Notes under the pieces: generated by a model
The model's input: only the letters and a program-made list of their open reading frames with translations
Told to the model about the DNA's origin: nothing
The model's database searches: none
Position numbers and translations under genes: made by a program
Assembly (NCBI GenBank): GCA_037176725.1
Contig: JAZBRS010000011.1
Coordinates: 7,192,001-7,256,000 of the forward strand
DNA from: Posidonia oceanica
Taxonomy: Eukaryota; Streptophyta; Magnoliopsida; Alismatales; Posidoniaceae
Reading direction: 5' to 3'
DNA length: 64,000 nt
Shown: positions 21,705 to 31,710 of the stretch, piece by piece
How the letters are laid out: each line of letters starts with the position of its first letter
Position numbering within the stretch: the stretch's first letter is position 1

Positions 21705-23594
21705 AAATAGGTTCACTAGGAGCACTAACCTAGGGATGTCTGGTCAGGTGACACCGTAGATTTGCATTCTTGTATACCTGCACTTTGATTTTAATGATTT
21801 TCTTAATTTTATGGCTTGCGGTGTTGAGGAGTGTCTTCAGCTCCGGCTCTAGTCTCGACGAGGATGATGTTTGAAGTGCCACGTGGAACATGGGAGTGAC
21901 AGTCTGCTCGTTTATGGAAGTAGACGCCGACCCCTTATTGGAATGTTTCCGGTGGTGGGATATCGAGATCGCCATTTGGTTGGAGCTGCTTTGAGGGAGA
22001 AGTTGGAGCATGAAGCTGCATTCACTCACATGGAGCGGTTCGCTTGAGCTCTTCAACTCCGTGGAGCAGGGTGTTTGGTGCTGCCCATTAGTCTTGTGTG
22101 GTTTAGGCACCGTGTTGCCCGTGGGAGTGGCTGCAGATGTTTTATGGGCAAGACTCAGTGTTGGCATGCAGGGTAGGAGACCCTGTTGGGTGTGAGGCCA
22201 GATGAGTCACGTCGCTTGAGTGTGCATGTCTGTTGTGCATACTGGTCTGGCTAGTGTGCTATGGTTGCGGAAAGGTAGAGGAAGTATTACTACTGATGCT
22301 TGATGGATTTTGAGGTATGGTGCCTTCTTGCCCTTTTAGGGGGTTTAGACACCCTACGTCAGCCGACCACAGGACGTGTTTTCTATGCCACCATCCGTGG
22401 TTGGGTTGTTTTGGTGTTTGTAATGGAGGGAGAGGTGCAGTGAGTGACTGCCTCTCGTGTGACCTCCATGTTTGTTGTTGGTTGCTGCTGTTTGCTTTGT
22501 TATTGGTGCGGAGGATGCCTAGAGTTTCATCCTCCTGTTGTCGCATCTGGGTGAAGCATGAGACTTCCCAGATGTGTGTTGTTGCTTCTGGGTGACTCTG
22601 GTGAGTTCCCAGATTGTGTGTTGTTGCTTCTGGGTGACTCTGGTGGGTTCCCAGATTGTGTGTTGTTGTTCTAGATATTCTTTTTGAGGATAGAGTTATC
22701 TAGGAGGTGTTGCACGTTTGAGTCGCGCATTTGTGTGGTGCGGGTGTGTCGTGCATTTTGTTTGTTTTGGGGCTTGGCCGTGGTGTGGCATAGCCCAGTG
22801 TGTTGTTTGTTGCGTGTTGTTTTGGGGTGTCCTATTTGGATACCAGTTTGGTTTCATTTGCTTGTGGTTTAAATGGCTCAGTGCCATTCGAATGGTGGAG
22901 ATTCTTTCTCCGATGTTTTCTTTTGGGGTATCCTGGTTGGATGCTCGGTTTGGCTTCTTGTTTGTTGGTGGGTCAAATGGCGTTGTGTTGTTCGATCTGT
23001 GGAGATCTTCTCTCCTTTGGTCCTTTTGGGGTTTCTGCAGCGAAGATGGGGTGAGTCAGTGGTGTTGTCCCCTGTCTCGTCTGCTGGCGCCGCTGGTCGA
23101 GCTGTTGGGTGTGATCCCTGGTGTTTCCTCCAACCAGTTGTCTCCTGGTTTGGGTGAACTATTCTCAGATATCTAGTAGAGGCATCTCCAAGATAGTGGC
23201 ACCATAGACAGGATTGCTGGAAGGAGGAACAACTCGGTTTGGTTTGGACCCTGTTGTTGGGTGTTGTTTTGAGTTGGAGACTCATTCAAGTGTGACTTCT
23301 GAGTGGTCCTTACCATTAGTGGTGGTTGTTTCACTAGGAACATTGATTCTTGTGGCTTTGGGTTGGGTTAAGTTCCTGTTGCAATGAGGCAATGTGGTGG
23401 TTTGTGATTCTTGTCAGTCATGGAATCACAAGTGGAACTATCTAACCCACGAGATGGCTCGTGGAGCACAGATTTCTTCTTCTGATTTCGGGCTTTGGGT
23501 GGCACCGATGTGCTGGTGGTCTGGGGTCGTGAGTTAGACATCCGAGTTTGGTACCCTTCGTCTTTCGCCTTCTGGATTTCGAGGGCGAAATTCC
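21705..23594 (+). other. Internal domain 2 of the family C array, no pol
   Basis: Collinear with internal domain 1 with many point changes. Differences: a tandem duplication of about 45 bases (TTGCTTCTGGGTGACTCTGG units near 22585 and 22625), and a deletion at about 23450 where TAACCCA joins GAGATGGCTCG, removing about 470 bases present at 17395-17862. No gag or pol motif. The plus open frame 22718-23176 and minus frames 21730-22167 and 22878-23285 match those of internal domain 1. Confidence 0.6.
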
Positions 23595-23610
23595 TTTAAG
23601 GGGGTTAGGA
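23595..23610 (+). promoter_or_regulatory. Polypurine tract, family C copy 2
   Basis: TTTAAGGGGGTTAGGA directly before TGTAACGACC at 23611, as in copy 1. Confidence 0.75.
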
Positions 23611-24385
23611 TGTAACGACCTAGATTTTATGTGGCCTTTTAATCCAGATATTTTATTTAGAATTCTAGGGCATTGAACGCTGGGTGCAGTGTGTTTAACG
23701 TTAAACGCAAGATTCACAGCGTTCTACACCTAGTTCTTGATTTCTGGAGTGTTGAACGTAAGGTTTCACGCGTCTTACGTTGTACGCATGGAAGCCTACA
23801 TTTGACACTTGCGTCTCTTGTTGAATGTGTGCATGCCTGCATTCTACGTTGAACATGTGGTCAGTCACGTACAACGCTCTGAGTTTGTATCCAGAAGATT
23901 CTACCACCTATATATGGTGCTTGGGGGGGTTTTCTCGGGAAGCATTTTTCCCTACTTCCTCCTCTCCTTCCCTTGGCCTGGTGTGGTGGTTCCCGTGGTT
24001 CCTGGGAGTGTATGGGAGTTTGGGAGAGAGAGATAGAGAGAAAGGTATGGTTTATCTTTGCCACTCTCTCCTTCTTCTCTTCTTCCTTCCTTTCTCTTGG
24101 TGCTCTACTGACTTCTTGGGATTCGGTGGTTGCACGAATGGCTAGAGAAGTTCGTGGAGGCTCAATGGAAGTTTTGGAAGGAAGCATGCAAGGATTGGAG
24201 CTCGGATCGCAAGGAGATTGGATTCCTTCTTGGGTGCAGGGTAGACACCCTTTAGGAGTAATTTCATAATGTTTTGTGGTTGAATTGTTGGTGAATTTTA
24301 GTGTGCTAGATGCCCCTCTGTCTATGTATGATGGTTGCATGGGTTTTGGAGGGGACGTGCATGATTTGTGAGGGAGTTTTGGATG
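23611..24385 (+). repeat. Start of the third family C LTR, truncated
   Basis: Collinear with 18026-18800, including TATA box CTATATATGG (23908-23917) and the C/T-rich leader. It breaks off at about 24385 after GTTTTGGATGCA, where unrelated SIRE-like sequence starts. Confidence 0.8.
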
Positions 24386-24390
24386 CAGGG

Positions 24391-24633
24391 GGGAGATTTG
24401 AGGATCAATAGAACAAAGAACGAATTGATACTTTTCACTCCCAGATAGCAGACATGCAACTGAGGCAGGAACAATTTTTTAAACAAACTTTTGATCGGCG
24501 AGATGAGTTTACAGAGAACGTGAATCAACAGATGGCTCAGCTCGGTGAAAAGATGGATAGCTATCATTCGGAGATTATGAGGCATCTCTATGGACATCCT
24601 CAGCCTCCACCACCACCACCTGGATTAGGATAG
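24391..24633 (+). pseudogene. C-terminus of an env-like/coiled-coil ORF
   Basis: No ATG start. The frame is interrupted by TAG at 24409 and then open to a stop at 24631. The readable 73 residues are charged and helical with heptad-like spacing (IADMQLRQEQFFKQ and FTENVNQQMAQLGEKM), then a Pro-rich tail with six prolines before GLG. A coiled coil plus Pro-rich end near the 3' side of a SIRE-like copia element suggests the extra ORF after pol, called env-like in that lineage. That link is inference; it could be the tail of another transposon protein. Confidence 0.45.
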
Positions 24634-24734
24634 AGTTTATGTTTCAAAACTAGATATGTGTGGTCTCATTATAGCTCTATGCTATTGTGACTCATTGTGA
24701 CTTTATAACTCTATGCAACTATGGATTTTTGGTG

Positions 24735-24875
24735 ACTCATTGACTATATGTGAATGTATATGTGACTTATTGATTATATGTTGACTATATGTGACTTATT
24801 GACTATATGTGAATGCATATGTGACTTGTTGACTATATGTTGATGCATATGTGACTTATTGACTATATGTGTGTG
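24735..24875 (+). repeat. TGACTATATGTGAATG tandem repeats
   Basis: Imperfect units of about 17-35 bases containing TATATGTGACTTATTGACTA repeat five or more times. Low-complexity spacer, no coding signal. Confidence 0.75.
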
Positions 24876-25339
24876 CTAGAAGTCTATATAACTATGATAG
24901 TATCTTAATGAATCAATTGGACTCTATAGTGAGATGACATCTTGTGTTTTATGGAGTATGTGAATTTATATGACTGTGATTATGAATATTCATGTTTCTT
25001 AATGTATTGCTGCTCAATGTTACATTTTATACAGGTATTTAAATAACGCATTTGCTATTCATAAAAATCTCTTAAGTTCCTAAATCCCTAAAAATGGCAT
25101 ACCGAAAAATTTCGGTCTACTATTTTTTTTCTGAATGTAGGATTGCTTTTTGAAAACATAAAGCTATCAATTTGGTTACTATATCACATTTTGGGATTAT
25201 TGAAACATATTGGATCATATTGGAGAAAATCTACATATTAATTATGGTTTATAAAGAATTTTTTAAGCTTATGGGTAATGCATTTACTATGGTCTATTGC
25301 ATTTTTTACTTCTATAACCATATTTTTGATAATGTCAAA

Positions 25340-25601
25340 AAGGGGGAGAAAATGATACTATATCACTTCTTGAAAATATGCTCAAAATATACAAGATAGG
25401 GGGAGCAATATTTTTCAAGAATCATTTGCTCAAAATAACATTGTATTGAAAATTCTATAATATTATGATAAGAACCTAGATTACAATAAAAAGGGGGAGC
25501 TTTAATGTTTAAATTTTAAAATATCCATGCTTATTGATAGGGGAAGCTATATGCTAAAACAAATTTTCAAATATTTTTGTCATCATAAAAAATGAGGAGA
25601 C
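25340..25601 (+). promoter_or_regulatory. Multiple polypurine-tract-like boxes before the SIRE-like LTR
   Basis: AAAAAGGGGGAGAAAA (near 25337), GATAGGGGGAGC (near 25395), AAAAAGGGGGAGC (near 25487), ATAGGGGAAGC (near 25539) and the final AAAAAATGAGGAGAC directly before the LTR. The box next to the LTR has lost most of its G run, while upstream boxes are well kept. Confidence 0.7.
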
Positions 25602-27037
25602 TGTAGGAAATATACATATTAATATTTAATTCTGATGATAACAAAATGATTATCTTGTTTACTTCAAGTTAATGTTATTATTTGAGAAATGTCTAGCTTG
25701 AAAATGAAGAGATTCCAAGAAAAGATTCACAAGTGGAGATACATGAAGAAAAGAAAAGAAAATATCATGATGGAAGAATCATGAAGACCTCTTGAAGAAT
25801 TCAAGGAAGAATCAAGGAAATCAAGATCCAAAGAAGCACATTGATTTTATTGTAAAAATTATTGATGTAATTTTTCTATCTTCTTTTGTATTTCTGGGAT
25901 ATGTGTAATGATCTCCCAAACAAGTTAAAATCCTAGGAAAATAGGAATACCCATGAACCAAGTAGAAAACCTTAGAAAAATCATGCAAAAAGGTTCAGAG
26001 TTGATTTCGACAGACTAGATGGGTTCGGTATACCGAAATATGGGAAATTTGGGTTATCGTTGAACCTAAAGAAGAAACCTTAGAAAAATCATTTAAATAG
26101 ATTCAAGGTTGATTTCGGCATACCGGATGGGTTTGGTATACCGAAATATGGGAAAATTGGGTTATTGTTGAACCTAAGAAGAAACCTTAGAAAAATCATT
26201 TAAATAGGTTCAGGGTTGATTTCGCCGTACCGGATGGGTTCGGTATACCCAAATCTGGGGCAAATAGGATTTACAACTGAGAACATCTTCGGCACACCGA
26301 ATCAAGTTCGGTCTACTGCATGTGTCGACTGTTGTAAACTACAGAAGGAAAATCGGCCGACCAAAATATTTCGGCATGCCGATCCAGTAGTCGTTTGTGA
26401 ACGTTTGAGAGAAAAATGAAGTCATTTATCACATGTCTAAATTACCTTATTCCTATAAATAGGACCCCCCTAAACCCATGTAAGACACACAAGTTGATCC
26501 TAAGCTCAATTCACATCAAATTGAAAGGTTTCCAAGCTCTAGTTCTCAATTCCCATTTAGAAAAGAATTTTTCCAAGTAAATTCCCATCACTCCCATAGA
26601 GAGAAAAACTAGTGAGCTTCAAATCCGTACACACTCAGTCTTGTATTGTTGATTGGGAGATCAAGTTGCTTGGAGTTGTAAAAGAAAGTCTTGTAAAGCT
26701 TCAAAGGGATTCAAGACTTCTCCAGTCGGGAGAAGGCATTGCAGTTTGAGTGGGATTTGCCGAGGGAATCGTCAATCAAGTAAGGTTTTAAGATTAAGGA
26801 AACTCTCAAGGGGATCTCGAGGAGTGGACTAGGACGGGATTTGGCCGAACCACAATAAATCCTTGTGTCTATTTTTTATTGTCTCTCACCCCCTTCTTGA
26901 TTGCTTTATATTTTAGTTTCCAAGTTTATTTCCATACTTGTGCCTTTAATTCTAAAGTTAACAAAAACAAGGAATTAATTTTAAAATTACTTAGTTTCTC
27001 TATTCACCCTCCTTTAGAGAAGCTTCTCGTTCCTACA
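25602..27037 (+). repeat. SIRE-like LTR (1.44 kb)
   Basis: Starts TGTAGGAAATATAC with CTGATGATAACAAAATG soon after, a phrase typical of SIRE/Maximus LTRs, and ends CTTCTCGTTCCTACA at 27037 after TTCTCTATTCACCCTCC. No primer site follows, so it is a 3' LTR. A unit of about 108 bases repeats at about 26001, 26109 and 26217, each with an XCGGTATACCXAA palindrome. Confidence 0.7.
26001..26300 (+). repeat. 108-bp tandem repeats with TTCGGTATACCGAA palindromes
   Basis: Three units begin TTGATTTCG.C and share GATGGGTT(C/T)GGTATACC. The palindrome is perfect in the first (26024-26037), has one change in the second (26132-26145) and one in the third (26239-26252). Related half-sites TTCGGCACACCGAA, TTCGGCATGCCGA and CCGAAAAATTTCGG lie at 26289, 26371 and 25099. 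Confidence 0.85.
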
Positions 27038-27040
27038 AAC

Positions 27041-27530
27041 CTATGGTGGTAGAGTGGTGAACTATCCCACACTAGTGGGGCAAAACTGGCATGGTCAACT
27101 CCTATTGCAAAGGATGTATTTGTAAGTAATTATCATAAAATTAAATTTACTTTAATAATAGATACTTTTATTTTATCATCTCTAACTAACTTCTTGTGTT
27201 TATTTTTATAGGATAGGTACACTAAATTGTACCAAGAAAAATATGGAGATGACAATCTTGGTGAACACCTAGCGTTTGACAAGAAACTTCGGAAATAAGT
27301 TTCGAAGGAAAGGAACGTGGGTAGTTCGTCAAGAAAGCAAGGCCTAGGTGATCATCATCCATACTACTCAGAAGAGTCTACTATTGGTTCTTCTATGGCT
27401 TCTACTGTACATTTTGGATGTTCGACCCAGTCTTCTTTCCCACTTAATCGAGATTTCTTTTATTCCCAGTTGTTAGAGTTGGCAACTTCAATACATTTAA
27501 ATATAAAGCAGGACGTAAGGTAGGGGAAAT
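27041..27530 (+). pseudogene. CACTA transposase-like fragment with an intron
   Basis: A short exon up to 27121 is followed by a donor-like GTAAGT at 27122 and a T-rich run ending ATAG at 27211, giving a possible 90-base intron. The next exon reads DRYTKLYQEKYGDDNLGEHL, which resembles the En/Spm Transposase_24-type proteins (PF03004) carried by plant CACTA elements. It has a stop near 27297, then stays open to 27523 with a Ser-rich segment. The family call is from general resemblance only. No catalytic residue can be assigned. Confidence 0.45.
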
Positions 27531-28020
27531 AAGAGGTGAAATACATACTTTAGAGGACCGACTTGTAAGGTAATATTTTTTATAATTTTGAAATTTTTGA
27601 TATGCATTTGTTATGTTGAATTCAACCTTATAATATAATAATTATTCATCATAACATATTGTAAGTTTGTTTTTTATGATCAAAAGATATGAGGACGAGC
27701 ATGAGGTGATTTGTCGAGTGACGACGACGAGCATTACGAGGAGTATACACGTGACTGTCGTTCCATCCATAGATCTTCCTCAAAAGGTAAGGGAAAGTAA
27801 GTTAGTAAAAGAAGAAGAAGACTTGTATTATATCATGTTGATTATATTCAGTGTTGTAAACAAATAGATATGTAAAACCATATGTTGTAATATTAATTGA
27901 TACATTTTTTTATAAAATGTGTGGATGTGTAATGTATGTGTGATTTAGTATATATGTGAATGTATTTGAATGTCATTTTAGCAAGTATAATCTGATTTAA
28001 TTTTTAAGCATTTGAATGTG
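27531..28020. other. Spacer inside the CACTA 3' part
   Basis: AT-rich. One short open frame, 27667-27867 (66 residues), has charged residues but no recognisable domain; it may be the last exon of the transposon protein. Otherwise nothing is seen. Confidence 0.35.
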
Positions 28021-28059
28021 ATTTTAATCATTGATGATACTGATTTTTTTTTATTTCCC

Positions 28060-28434
28060 TGAAATAGCGAGGACTTGTCCTCATTGTATCCTCACGAATC
28101 TAGTTGTCTATTCCAGAAATAACGAGGTTGGAAACTTAGCAAGGACTTTTCCTCGCAATGTCCTCACTATTTCTAGGACGACGACTATATTTTTACAACT
28201 TTAGCGAGCACTTAGTGAGCATTTTGCGAGGATATATCAAGGACATTACAAGGACACATGTCCTTGCAACCTAGTTCACGAGCACATTATGAGGAAATCT
28301 CCTCGCAATATCGATTTAACGACGATAGGTATTGCGAAGACAGGATTTCCTCGCAAAGTCCTCACAAAAGCCTTTAGCATGGAAGTCACAAGGACTTTGC
28401 AAGGACCCTACAAGGACATATTTTTCTTGTAGTG
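28060..28434 (+). repeat. CACTA subterminal repeats and terminal inverted repeat
   Basis: Many short words (A/C)GAGGAC, AAGGAC and their reverse complements GTCCTCG, GTCCTTG, in both directions, including the palindrome AAGGACACATGTCCTT at 28250-28265. Such arrays bind the transposon's own DNA-binding protein in En/Spm elements. The array ends at the TIR at 28434. Confidence 0.8.
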
Positions 28435-29450
28435 GTAGTCAAGCACCTATAGTAGCACTCTAGACCTCACAATCCATTTGGTATCATGGTTCACAATCAA
28501 ACTCAATGAAAATCATTTTGAATCTCTTTTCATCATTTTTCTAATCACTTTTATGGAAATTCATTTAAAATCACAAAGCCATACATAACCACCACTCTTA
28601 AGCACCACACGTGACTATATTCCTGTGTGTAGTCCAAGAGTACTCAAACTACAATTCGATATCAAAACTCAACAAAATAGGGCAATACACAGTAGCGTAA
28701 AGGGCCACCACACTCTACAGCCCAGGCCCAAAACGTGTGGATAAAACACACGAGTAAAACGTGCAACTCTTCTCTAATAACTCTGTCTTTAATCAAAGCA
28801 TCTAGAACAGAAAAACAAACACCCAAGGACCTTCTAAAATTCCCCAACAAGCAACAACAAAATATATAAACAGTAAAGCATTCATCAATTCCATATTCAA
28901 GAAACATGACAATAGAAATCTGCTGTAAAGATCCACACATACGAGGCAGTATATAGTCCAGAAAATTTAGTATAATGCATCAAATTCAATATCTTAAAAT
29001 TATCTTTCTAATGCATCCAATTTTACTAAAATCCGATATTTGGAACTTAAGTTATGATCAAATTAAGACGACAAGGTCAAACAGAAACTGAAATGCAACA
29101 AATGAACTTGCATCAAATGACCCATAGCATGAAATTCATCATTTAATTCAGAAAATCCACTATTGGTTCAAGCACCAATTGTAAATCGAGCATGCATCTC
29201 AATCCATAGATAAACCTACATCCTAAACTCCTAGAAGTGTGTGTACCTCAATGAAGAACACTAGAACCCAACAATTCCGTCGGCAATCCTCTTCGCTGGA
29301 GCTCCGATCAAGCCTGCCACTCTTCCCTCTGGCTTCCTCCTCTACGGCTAAACCTCAAGCAAAGACCCCAAAATTCAAACACATATAGAGGGGAAATTCA
29401 TGAGAAACCACTGCAAAACTACAACTTTCCTCACCTCTACAAACTGTAGT
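28435..29450 (-). repeat. Probable Ty3/gypsy LTR fragment, minus strand
   Basis: The minus strand reads like a plant gypsy LTR: TGTAGAGGTGAGG near 29440, TATA-like CCTCTATATGTG (about 29390-29379), then GGAGCTCCAGCGAAGAGG and a leader with TCTTCATTGAGGTACAC. It lies on the 3' side of a gypsy gag on the same strand. The far end is cut at the CACTA insertion (28434). No second copy exists in the window, so boundaries are not proven. Confidence 0.45.
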
Positions 29451-29459
29451 ACAAACCAT

Positions 29460-29665
29460 TGGAGCAAATTATCCATAAATTATCTGTATCCGTTGAAAAT
29501 TCAAAAGACATATCTATATCTGTATTAGCTTAAATTCAAAAAATCATATCCGTATTTGTAACCATATTCACTCATAGGTGGATACGGATATCCATATTTA
29601 CTCATAAATGGATATAGAATTTTTACAGATATACCGTATCCATTTGCACTCCTAATCAAGAAGTG
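29460..29665. repeat. Possible MITE-like repeat with GGATATCC words
   Basis: An AT-rich stretch of about 200 bases with TGGATACGG/CCGTATCCA and GGATATCC words in both orientations. Its ends, TTGGAGCAAATTATCC on the left and the reverse complement of GTATCCATTTGCACTCCTA on the right, are roughly inverted. No target duplication is clear. It separates the gypsy gag from the LTR-like stretch. Confidence 0.3.
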
Positions 29666-29669
29666 TTGG

Positions 29670-30740
29670 AGAAGATACAACCCTTAGTCAGTTGTCGTGA
29701 TGCATCACCCACCCTCTTTAGGGGCTCAGGAAAGTTTCTCTATATATGCTCCAACTTCCCATAGTTGTAGCACACCATGCTAACCAGAGCTTGTTGCTGT
29801 CGTGGGCTGTTTTTGGGTATATGGCCTGCCTGACCACATAGGTAGCTAGGTCTCACACCATGTGCACCACCACAAGAACCCATCTAACTATAGCTACCAC
29901 CAGTCCCACTAGCATAACTGCCAAACCGCTCCTTCCTTTTCTTCCCTGAACTCCCAGAACTGTCGAAGCTCGGTGCACCAGTGTAGAAAGTCTGTGACAC
30001 TAATGGCGTCTTAGTCTTCCCTTTAGGACGACTCTCCTTGTATATCTTGTACTCGTCCTCAAAGCGGGACACCATCTAATACATTGTCTGGCATCTGCAA
30101 GCCACAACCATCATCTTCAGTCTAGGCTGTAAGCCCTTTAGAAATCTCTTGGCCCTATGCTCCTTAGAATCAAAAGTCTGAGCAAATCGCTCCAAATGAG
30201 TGAATGCAACCTCATACTTTGTCACAGTCATGCTCTCCTGCTGAAGGTCTCTAAACTCCCTATCCAATCTGTCTCTCACATGGACAGGAAAATACCTCTT
30301 GTAGAAGGCATTTCGAAAGTCCTTCCACTCAATCTCTATCAACTAGGCATTCAAAAATCTTAGACATTGAGTAGCTCTCCACCATTGATTGGTGTCACCT
30401 TCTAGTAGAAAGGAAGCTAGTGATACCCAATGCTCCTCTAGGTAAGCCATACTCTCCAGCAACTTCTTCACCCTCAACAACCAAGCCTTACATTCCTTAA
30501 GTTTGACTCCACCCTTGAATGTTGGTGCACTCAAACGACTCAATTGGTTCAGCCATGGATCACTTGATGACCCTCCAGCACCACCTTTCCTAAAGGATTG
30601 TGCAATTCCATGCACAAAGTTCCTCAACTCCAATTGCATCCCATGCCATGTGCCTCCCTCGTTGGCACAAGAGCCCGAAGCAGAGCCTCTCTCCTTGCCC
30701 TTGCCTCGTCATGGCAATATATCATGTGATGACCCTCTCG
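29670..30740 (-). pseudogene. Ty3/gypsy gag (Tekay/Del-like), degraded, minus strand
   Basis: Three minus frames join to a recognisable gag. From 30710: a basic Gly-rich start, then 30639-30343 with PWLNQLSRLSAPTFKGG and WLLRVKKLLESM, and a WWRA motif. 30342-30076 has the capsid core WKDFRNAFYKRYFPVHVRDR and a KRFLKGLQPRL block. 30075-29884 is a Ser/Gly/Lys-rich linker; two CCHC-like knuckles follow near 29870-29740 with lost Cys residues. Stops occur at 30343, 30076 and 29884. Pol should follow to the left but the next sequence is a MITE-like repeat and an LTR-like stretch, so all of pol is missing. No primer site is seen upstream at 30740. Confidence 0.8.
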
Positions 30741-31710
30741 AAGCAAACCATTGCATCAGAAGCACTTTTCACTATTATATGATATTATACCACTTTTCTA
30801 ACAATATAATGCATTTTAGGGGTCAACATAGACGACATATGTTGTTGGATTTTGTTCATATGGATGTAGTCTGAATTCTCCATCAATTTCAAATCTTAAT
30901 TCTGCACTCATATTCCAGACAATTTGTACATAACAATAATTATCAATGGACAGTTGGTCCGTCCACACAAGAGCCATATGTACAAAGAAATATGTATCAG
31001 TCTGTAGCTAGTTCTTTCATGCAAGAGTCATATTATAAAGGAATACGTATCCGCCTATAGCTAGAGGCCACACAAGAGTTGTATGTTTAAAGTAATATGT
31101 ATCAGAATGCACAGTATAACGACATAAACAATTAATAACTATTTTGTGATGTATTTTTGACATGTCATGTAATACATGAATTCAATTAGTTGGAGTAACA
31201 GTAAAATATCTTAATAATATTGGCGAAGATGGAAATGCAACTATTAATGCAAACCACACGCAAGTACATCGATTAAATCAAGTACATCAATTAAATCCAC
31301 CTACCAACAACTACATCATTAACTCTATATCATTCTTGGATAGAGAGTTTGATGGTCTATGAAAGTGAATAAGGTTGTTTTTGGTTCAAGTACCAACAAT
31401 TGCATTATCTCATCTTCAAATTGCTAATAGACATCCTACAAATGGTTTTTTCTTCTCCTTTCTGTTCATTACTTACTTTTTCCTTTGGTAACCAACTCTA
31501 CTTATTGACTAGGATTTTGTGTATCCAAATCTTCATAATTTTTCCTATTTTTATTCTTGCTAGTCTCTCTATCTTTGTCTTATTTTTTACTCATTTCCTA
31601 TTATTGATGCATTCCTACAATCTATAAAAATACATCCTTTCTCATAATCCTATGTCAAAGTTCAGAAGAAATCCATCAATTCCTGGAACAGTAGTTCTAT
31701 TATTCTCTTG
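30741..31710. other. AT-rich intergenic stretch with a 60-bp repeat
   Basis: No coding region found. At 30967-31110 three diverged units of about 55 bases share CACAAGAG.CATATG.A.AAAG.AATATGTATC and AGCTAG, a small tandem repeat. A pyrimidine-rich part lies at 31400-31600. The open frames here are low-complexity. Confidence 0.6.

Larger units (their letters stand above)
15525..24385 (+). mobile_element. Family C tandem array: LTR-internal-LTR-internal-LTR
   Basis: LTR end (15525-15683), primer site 15686, internal domain 1 (15684-18025), complete LTR (18026-21691), primer site 21694, internal domain 2 (21692-23610) and LTR start (23611-24385). Both internals begin with GTTGGTATCAGAG after the LTR and end with GGATTTCGAGGGCGAAATTCC and TTTAAGGGGG before it, which is the pol 3' end and purine tract of Tekay/Del-like gypsy elements. 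Neither has room for or trace of a full pol. Such arrays arise by unequal recombination between LTRs. Confidence 0.8.
24386..27037 (+). mobile_element. 3' end of a SIRE/Maximus-like Ty1/copia element
   Basis: Three parts are readable: the end of a coiled-coil protein (24391-24633), a region with several GGGGGAG boxes (25343-25500), and a complete LTR (25602-27037). Downstream of pol, SIRE-type copia elements typically carry an extra env-like ORF and repeated purine tracts, which fits. The 5' part, including all of pol, is missing at the junction with the family C LTR. The LTR end abuts CACTA sequence at 27038, so it probably inserted into that transposon. Confidence 0.65.
27038..28434 (+). 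mobile_element. 3' part of a CACTA (En/Spm-like) DNA transposon
   Basis: The right end is TTTTTCTTGTAGTG at 28421-28434, the reverse complement of the classic CACTACAAGAAAAA terminal repeat. The 400 bases before it carry many GAGGAC/GTCCTCG subterminal repeats, as expected for this superfamily. A transposase-associated fragment lies at 27038-27530. The left end is missing: the SIRE-like LTR abuts at 27037. The 3 bases after the end are GTA; the left target copy is not available. Confidence 0.8.
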
